14,097 bases of DNA, taken from assembly GCA_027596195.1 (NCBI GenBank), contig JADGJG010000693.1:1-14097 (forward strand). Reading direction: 5' to 3'. Of the stretch, positions 8,401 to 14,097 are shown piece by piece (the first letter of the stretch is position 1; each line of letters starts with the position of its first letter). The translations under genes and the position numbers were made by a program. The notes under the pieces are model-generated. The model ran no database searches and had not been told where the DNA came from. It saw only the letters and a program-made list of their open reading frames with translations. Source of the stretch: Podochytrium sp. JEL0797 (lineage: Eukaryota; Chytridiomycota; Chytridiomycetes; Chytridiales; Chytriomycetaceae).

Positions 8401-9285
8401 AATGATTCTCCGGGGGCGTTCCTTGCGGTTGTGGATCGTGGACGTAAGGGGGCTGCGTTGTATCACATGAAGGAGCCGGTGAAGGTGGTGGAGCCTGCGC
8501 CTGTGGGTTCGTCGGGCGATATTGCGGTGTCCACGGGCGCGGCTCCGGCTCCTCGTCCTCATACGGCAGTGGAACAAGTCACGGCGGATGTCGGTCGTAT
8601 GAGCGTTCAGCCGCCTCCCATTTCTCCGAGCGGATTCCAGCAACACCCGCAACAGCAGTACCGTCCACCCTCGACGCATCAAGTTTCCCCGCGTTCGTCG
8701 ATGGCGGGTCCCATGACGCAACCGCCTCCGCGCCACATGCCGCCGCCTGGTGCGGGCCAGGAAATGTCTGCGGCGCAGTTTGCGGCGGCTCAAAGGCATC
8801 AGCAGCAATACCAGCAGCAACAATACCAGCAACATGGACGATCTGGGTCGCAGGGATACCTTCCTCCGGGACCTCCGCCTCAACAACCGCCCCAGCAGTA
8901 CGCTGGGCCACCACCGCAGCAGATGCAGTATCCGGGGCCGCCCCCTCAACCGGGTCAGCAGTATACGGGCCCTCCGCCGGGACAGTATTATGCCCCGAAT
9001 GATCCGCGGTATGCGCAACAGTATTACGCGCAGCAGCAGTATTATCAGCAGTATTACACGTTGGGAGGACATGCGCGACCTGGGGCGCCGATGCAGCCGT
9101 ATGATCCGCGGTATGGGCCGCCTCCGCCTCAGCAGCAGCAACAGCAGTATGCGGCGGATCCGCGGTTTGGGTATCAGTATTATGGACAGCCTGGAGCGCC
9201 GCCGCAGGGGATGGCGCGTCCACCGCCGCCGTCGTCGCCGCCGGACAGTCGAAGGGGGAGTGGGCAGAGTGGGACGCAGCGATGA
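5417..9285 (+). CDS. Ste20-group germinal-centre (MAP4K-like) kinase with CNH domain
   Basis: Seven exons: 5417-5548, 5603-5764, 5902-5950, 6029-6248, 6347-6998, 7070-7787 and 7853-9285, giving 1121 aa. Kinase domain, residues 28-290: glycine loop GKGNYG (35-40), AIK lysine K57, probable helix-C E72, HRDIKAGN (147-154), DFGVSAKL (167-174), GTPYWMAPE (186-194) and RPSAKEILQHPF. All catalytic residues are present, so it should be an active Ser/Thr kinase. Residues 291-405 are a charged then Ala/Pro-rich linker, probably coiled coil. A citron-homology (CNH) domain spans about 433-852 (VLIGTEKGLFF, VVSDYNVLIALSG, YMGVLF, then ..GAALYHM). The tail is P/Q/Y-rich with three DPR[YF] units. In animals this architecture acts upstream of JNK-type MAPK cascades and CNH binds small GTPases; that role here is inferred. 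Intron 5951-6028 is 78 nt with no in-frame stop. ATG 5417 is the first in-frame ATG. Confidence 0.95.
6272..6289 (+). repeat. (GT)9 microsatellite in kinase intron 4
   Basis: Nine GT units near the 5' end of the intron 6249-6346. A potential length polymorphism; no effect on coding sequence. Confidence 0.85.
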
Positions 9286-9374
9286 GGGGGTGGGGTTGAA
9301 GAGGGTGGGTGTGAGGAGTGGGACTCGTGTTGTACTGTTTTTTTTGTTGTTTTGAGGAATGTGGAAAGAGAGGT

Positions 9375-9380
9375 AATAAA
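9375..9380 (+). terminator. poly(A) signal AATAAA for the kinase gene
   Basis: AATAAA 90 nt after the kinase stop and only 57 nt before the next ATG, so the promoter of the F-box gene must overlap the kinase 3' end. Confidence 0.6.
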
Positions 9381-9436
9381 CTGTTCTTCTGCGTGGTGCG
9401 ATCATATGCGAATCACGAAAGGAAAACACAAACAAA

Positions 9437-11419
9437 ATGTCTTCATCACCCCGCCACACCTACCACCAGCCCTGTGCCCTCCTAGCACTCCCTACGGAGC
9501 TACTCCAACATATTGCACTGTCGTATCTCGATGCATTTGCGCTGCTACGCTTTGCCCGCACCTCGCGGGTTGTTTACAACGCAATTCTCATTCCGCGGGC
9601 CGCCAGCTTCGTGCACAGGGGAGTGCTGGAACCTGCTGCCCCAGTGGAGATATTGGCAGCAGAGGTTGAAACCCCGGCGGAGGAGACCTCCACTTCCGAG
9701 CTGCCAACGTACGCGCCCACATCCATCCATCCCCTCACCGTGCTCGATGCGCACGGCCTTGGCCTCCACCTCTGCTACGACCCGTCCAAACTCGCTGCGT
9801 CTAACAACTGGGCCCTTGATGACGAGGTCTGGGATTCCGTGGAAGACTGGGAGGTTCCCGGCATTTATCAGCCAGTGTGGGCGATTCCGTCGGCCACCTT
9901 CCCGGCGGGCAGCCCGCAAACCCCGATCTTTGTTCCCGGCACTATTAGAATCAACGCCAAACGCGGGATGCGATACAAAGTTTCCGCGAGTGCGACTTCG
10001 CGAATTCCCCTACCGCTCCTGGCCAAAAAATGCATTCCGAATCGGATTCCGTATTACGAAGTCACGTTTGGGACACTCAATGAGGAAGCTGCCTCGGGGT
10101 TGGTCCGGAGGCGTGATTTTTTGGATGCGATGGTTGGACTCGTGTCGCCAGACTTTCTCACAACGCCTGAGCATCACTCGAAACTCCCCTCAAACGAGCC
10201 GCAAAGTGTGGCGTATGAATCCGTATATGGGATGACGAATTTGGGGGGTCGGCGAGGAGAAGGATTCCAGTTTGGACCGAGTTTCACGTTTGGGGATACA
10301 ATTGGGTGTGGAATCATCTCTGCTTCTCCTGATGCTGCGAATCCTGATGCGGTACTCACTACATCCACCAACCCGGACGCCGAGTTCATTCTCCATCCAC
10401 ACAAATCGCCGCCGACTGCGACCATTTTTTTCACCAAAAACGGGCACTGGATTGGCGACGCACCGTTGCGTGTGAGCTGCGACATGCAAGATTACACCCC
10501 ATGTGTGTTTCCGAGTGTTGGGGTGGCTACTTCAACGGTGCCTGTACGGATGGCAGTTAATTTGGGGCAACGTCCTTTTGTGTTTGATATGGGCACTTGG
10601 GTGAAGCGGTTGGGGGGTGGTGAGGAGGTTTGGAATCATGTTGCGTTGCGAGAGGTGTGCGTGGCGGAGAGTGTGCGGCGGGATGTGATGGAGATGAGGG
10701 CGCGTTGTTATTCTGTGGATGTGAATGAGCGGGGGGGTGATGTGGATTTGGAGCGTGATTCGAAGCAGCCTGTTGTTGTGAGGAGGGGTGAGGTGTTTGG
10801 GGTTCAGTTCAAGAGGTCTTCGTATATTGATGTGTGGAGTGTTCAAAGTGCGGTTCCGTTGGTTGCGCCGCGGTTGGATCGAGTTGTTGAGGGCGAGTGG
10901 CGGGGGTATTTCGAGGTGACGATCAAAAAGAATTGTTGGAAAGATGTGGATGATCCGAATGCGATGGATGGGGTTGAGTGGGATGACTTTGAGACGGGGT
11001 TTTTAGGGATCGGGCTGGCGCTGAGGCCGTTCAGTGCGTATTATCATGTTGGCTGGGATTTTGGGTCGTTTGCGTATCATAGTGATGATGGAAAGTTGTT
11101 TGACGGGGCTGGGCAAGGCGGGTTTGAGTGGGGGGATCCTTATGGTGTTGGGGATGTGGTTGGATGTGGGATTACAGTTGCCGGGGATGTTTATTTCACA
11201 AAGAATGGGGTGAGGGTGGGGCCGAAACGCGTTCGAACGTGTGTGCCGAGGCGGGAGGGGCAGGCCGAGAATGCGAGTGTGGTTGTGGAGGAGGAAGTGG
11301 TTGGGCTGATTCCTGCGAGTCTTTTTGAGTGGAAATTGCATCCGACTGTGAGTGCTTGTCAGATGTGGGAGGTGGAGTTGAATTTTGGGGAGCGGGATTT
11401 TGTGTATAAAGGTTTATAA
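9437..11419 (+). CDS. F-box protein with two SPRY (B30.2-type) domains
   Basis: A single exon of 660 aa; ATG 9437 follows an A-rich leader. Residues 15-51 form an F-box (LLALPTELLQHIALSYLD.., then LLRFARTSRVVYNAIL), the Skp1-binding module of SCF ubiquitin ligases. Two SPRY domains follow. The first is at about 200-385 (PYYEVTFG, FTFGDTIGCGI, ATIFFTKNGHWIG, CVFPSVGV). The second is at about 455-658 (GYFEVTI, FLGIGLALRPFS, VGWDFGSFAYHSDDGKLF, VGDVVGCGI, VYFTKNGVRVG, ELNFGERDF). SPRY domains recognise peptide or protein targets, so a substrate-receptor role in ubiquitination is a reasonable inference; the substrate is unknown. The two SPRY copies are divergent. A fragment of the second is duplicated just downstream (11461-11562). 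The intronless structure contrasts with its neighbours. The 5' half uses C-ending codons and the 3' half G/T-ending ones. Confidence 0.94.
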   Translation: MSSSPRHTYHQPCALLALPTELLQHIALSYLDAFALLRFARTSRVVYNAILIPRAASFVHRGVLEPAAPVEILAAEVETPAEETSTSELPTYAPTSIHPLTVLDAHGLGLHLCYDPSKLAASNNWALDDEVWDSVEDWEVPGIYQPVWAIPSATFPAGSPQTPIFVPGTIRINAKRGMRYKVSASATSRIPLPLLAKKCIPNRIPYYEVTFGTLNEEAASGLVRRRDFLDAMVGLVSPDFLTTPEHHSKLPSNEPQSVAYESVYGMTNLGGRRGEGFQFGPSFTFGDTIGCGIISASPDAANPDAVLTTSTNPDAEFILHPHKSPPTATIFFTKNGHWIGDAPLRVSCDMQDYTPCVFPSVGVATSTVPVRMAVNLGQRPFVFDMGTWVKRLGGGEEVWNHVALREVCVAESVRRDVMEMRARCYSVDVNERGGDVDLERDSKQPVVVRRGEVFGVQFKRSSYIDVWSVQSAVPLVAPRLDRVVEGEWRGYFEVTIKKNCWKDVDDPNAMDGVEWDDFETGFLGIGLALRPFSAYYHVGWDFGSFAYHSDDGKLFDGAGQGGFEWGDPYGVGDVVGCGITVAGDVYFTKNGVRVGPKRVRTCVPRREGQAENASVVVEEEVVGLIPASLFEWKLHPTVSACQMWEVELNFGERDFVYKGL

Positions 11420-11460
11420 ATTAAAAGAATTCTTGTGAGATGGGAGCAATGCCAAATTAC

Positions 11461-11562
11461 ATGGTTCGGGCATGTGGTTGGATTTGGGATCACAAATTCG
11501 CCTGTTTATTTCACAAAAAATTGGGCGAGGGTGGCACCGAAACGCGTTGGACTGTTTGTGAC
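11461..11562 (+). pseudogene. duplicated fragment of the second SPRY domain
   Basis: About 100 bp closely match 11145-11250 inside the F-box gene, with one 3-nt deletion. GHVVGFGI and VYFTKNWARVAPKRV here correspond to GDVVGCGI and VYFTKNGVRVGPKRV there. It lies between the F-box stop and the channel's ATG, in the same frame as both, and stays open from 11420 into the channel's first exon. There is no in-frame ATG before 11624, so it is probably untranslated and sits where the channel's promoter or leader must be. Confidence 0.8.
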
Positions 11563-11623
11563 GAAAAAAGAAAAGAAAAAAAAGTCGCCGAGCGGCCCAA
11601 ATTGTCACAAAATCAATCAGACA

Positions 11624-14039
11624 ATGGATTACCTACCTCAGATCTCTGGGAATCATGCGCAACAAGGAGCAAAGCCTGTCGAAAACCAACAACCAAAGGG
11701 GACTTATTCACCGGCGAAAACCGCTTCACTTGATCAAGACGAATATTTTTCAAAGCCGATTTGCAAGGTTTAGTGTTCCCCATAGAACAGGACTGATCAC
11801 AGGTTTACTAGGCGATCGCTGCCGGCTCTCTCGAAAAAGTCAAGGAGCTTTTGAAGGGGGAAAACAGAAATTTGATCGTCTCGCGCGGACCGTATGGGGA
11901 AACAATCCTGATGGTGTCGCTGCTTTTCAAGCAATCCGAGATCGCGCTTTGGCTGCTAGAGACTTTTTCCTCCGAAACATTTGATGTCCGCTTTACGACT
12001 GATCAAAGTGGACAAGTTGGCCGGAAAGAAATGAAAATGATGAGAGTGAAACTGGAAAAAATGTCTTACGGGTTTGGTTTGCGGAAAGACGGTTTGTCAT
12101 TTAATCTTACATACTCCGGAGAAACTGTTCTTCATATGGCATGCAAAAATGGAATGCTGGATGTGGTGAGTGGACATTTTTCACTCTGCGTTACGCGATA
12201 TATATTTTCTGATCCTTCCAATTGCAGATCAAAGCACTCCTTCCACAATTTAGCGTAGAGGAAATTGATGCTGAAACCACGGGTAAAGGATTCCAGCAAT
12301 ATGAAGATCCACAGTATCATCACCTTCTTTCCAACTGGAATCCACGCGAATTTTTGGCGAAGCGGCGAGAATCGATGAGGTCGATTACTCCGTCATATCC
12401 AGATTATTACTGCGGATCGACACCTCTTCACTTTGCAGCGAGCCGCCGGGACTCACTTGACTGCGTCAAACTCTTGATCGCAAACGGAGCCAATATTTAC
12501 GTTCAAGATGGCTATGGCAACAATGTACTCCATGTTATGGCCCATCACGGTCTTTTCAACGAAACCTATCGTTATATCATCAGAAAAAACAAGGAAGACT
12601 TGATCGACGGCAAGAAAGACTTGATCAACAGCCAAGGAAACAACGGCAAAGGAGCTCAATTGATTCGAGTTAAAAATAAGTTTGGGCAAACACCAGTTCA
12701 GCTTGCAATCTCGCGCAAGAAGACATGTATGATTGAAGCTCTGATGGAGCCAACGTGGGAGTTTGGTGACGATCTGCGGCTTTATGATGTTCCTCTGGAT
12801 GATATCTGTCCTGTGCTGTACACGTAAGTTTTATTGCTTTTTAAGTGCATGCGTTTTAAAAAAGTTCGTACGTAGCCAATGGCCAAACAATGTTGGAGAG
12901 TATTCGCAACCCATTCTGAAGACAATCGTTGATGGCTGGGAGGTGGGCATGGTCAGGCATCCAATCGTTTGTTCGCTCCTGAAAGTGAAGTGGGAATGCT
13001 ACGCGCGCAGGTACTTCCTGCGGAAGTTTTTATGGTCCATTTTCACAGTCGTGACATATTCCTGTTCTCTTCTGAGAGACGTCAAGGATCAAAACAGTCA
13101 GATGCCTTCGATATTGAAGATTGCATCATTCGCGTTCATTCTACTTGGGGTGCTCAATCGGCTCTGCGAGTACGCGCGTTTGTATCAGAGGACAGAGTTT
13201 CTGCCGCGTCCATTGCGGAAGCTCAAGGAAAGCGGAAAACTGTCCAAGTTCGGAGTTTTGGTGGCAAATTTGGAGTATGTTTGGGATGGGGGGTTCCATC
13301 TTGCCTTTTTTGCCTTTTGCATGATAGTGATCGTGTCGTTTGGGTTCGACCTATTTGGATACGAAAATTCATCTGTGTACGCAGTTCAGGCAACCGGAGC
13401 AACCCTTGGGTGGTTGCATGTGCTATCTTATGCACGCGGTTTCAATTCGGTTGGGCCTCTTTTGCTCGTTCTTCAAAATGTTATCAAGAGGTAAGATACA
13501 TAGTTTGAGAGAGCGCGAGACTGATATGAAATCCAGAAACTTTGCTCCATGGTTTACTATTTACGCCACCATCGAGATCGGGTTCTCGATTGCATTCCAC
13601 ACCCTCATGAAAAACATGAACTACGAAATGCTGGGCACGGATATTCCAAATGATTGGAATTATTTCAGTGGGTCCGTGCTGTGGACGATTCGTTTTCTCT
13701 TTGTGATGGATGACTTTGAAGTTATGCGCGCGAAAGCAGGAGATTATATCGTCGTGCTATTTCTAGTTCATCAATTCTTGATCATCATCATTCTTTTGAA
13801 TGTCCTGGTTGCCCTCTTGGTCGACGTTTTCAACGGGATCTCGAAAGACAAGGAATCACAGTGGCAGCTTCAAATGGCGAAAATTATTTGCAGTTAAGCG
13901 TGGATAGTCCGTCATCTTTCATTTCTTTCTAAATTTGTAAGCAGACATTGACAATGAATTGACAAACCGTGATTACGAAAGGATCAAATCGCAATTTGGT
14001 TATCGCAAGGACCCGCCAAAGAAAAGAAGGAGTACTTAA
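11624..14039 (+). CDS. ankyrin-repeat TRPV-like cation channel
   Basis: Six exons: 11624-11767, 11812-12165, 12228-12823, 12876-13490, 13537-13892 and 13945-14039, giving 719 aa, a normal TRPV length. Introns are 44-62 nt; the first and last donors are weak (GTTTAG, GTTAAG). Residues 49-345 hold about five ankyrin repeats (GETVLHMACKNG, GSTPLHFAASR, GNNVLHVMAHHG, GQTPVQLAIS). Membrane helices: S1 about 415-431, S2 444-462, S3 504-520, S4 533-549, S5 573-594, S6 641-665. TRPV hallmarks are HPIV..LLKVKW before S1, LGWLHVLSYARGF at the S4/S5 linker, a pore helix with filter-like VMDD (626-629), LLNVLVALL in S6, then SQWQLQMAK in the TRP-helix position. It is probably a Ca2+-permeable channel in a plasma or internal membrane, as a tetramer; gating stimulus unknown. 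The last exon adds a basic tail (KDPPKKRRST). Without the last splice the frame ends at 13897. Confidence 0.92.
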
Positions 14040-14097
14040 TTGCGTCGTGCCTCCGCTAGGACCTTTTTAGCTTGCTTTATTGATAATTGATGAATAA
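14040..14097. other. 3' flank of the channel gene
   Basis: 58 bases with no gene. GAATAA at the very end is a weak poly(A)-like hexamer; the window stops there. Confidence 0.4.

Noticed and set aside
7849..9459. 536-codon open frame on the minus strand
   Set aside because: Arg/His/Leu-rich antisense shadow of the kinase's CNH and P/Q-rich exon; no motif and no sensible start.
1..14097. CRISPR array, rRNA, tRNA or biosynthetic cluster
   Set aside because: No spaced repeats, RNA gene signatures or pathway enzymes seen; the only tandem repeats are coding minisatellites and one (GT)9.

Overview
The window looks like nuclear DNA from an early-diverging, probably zoosporic (chytrid-like) fungus. 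Genes are compact and both-stranded. They are split by short introns (about 44-137 nt) with GT..AG ends, frequent CTGAC/CTAAC-type branch points and AATAAA signals close to stop codons. The gene set is a Ste20/GCK kinase with a CNH domain, an F-box protein with two SPRY domains, WW proteins with P/Q/Y repeats, and a TRPV-type channel. That mix fits a lineage near the fungal root better than a yeast or mushroom. The organism call is an inference; no species is claimed.

Layout. 1-106: a possible last exon of a gene entering from the left. 557-1290 (+): small WW-domain protein, three exons. 1377-2275 (-): probable secreted LamG-like protein, convergent with it. 16-83 and 2507-2569 are two arms of an inverted repeat that encloses these two genes. 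2727-2983: a decayed coding remnant. 2984-3973 (+): a paralogous WW protein with a 13-nt internal exon and a QYAQPP-repeat tract. 4294-5294 (-): an unrecognised gene broken by a stop and a frameshift. 5417-9285 (+): seven-exon germinal-centre (MAP4K-like) kinase with CNH domain, 1121 aa. 9437-11419 (+): intronless F-box/SPRY/SPRY protein, 660 aa. 11461-11562: a duplicated scrap of its second SPRY domain. 11624-14039 (+): six-exon ankyrin-TRPV-like cation channel, 719 aa, complete.

No single pathway joins these genes and nothing suggests an operon or a biosynthetic cluster. Plausible themes are signalling (kinase, channel), protein turnover (F-box) and low-complexity scaffolds (two WW proteins and the kinase tail share P/Q/Y-rich composition). 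The most notable items are the TRPV-like channel with an acidic filter-like motif, the head-to-tail WW paralogues with different intron layouts, the intron-like inverted repeat, the SPRY scrap lying in frame between two genes, and an apparent within-exon switch from C-ending to G-ending codons in the kinase and F-box genes.

All exon borders were read by eye from splice signals, frame continuity and domain continuity. Domain calls rest on recognised motifs, not on a database search.
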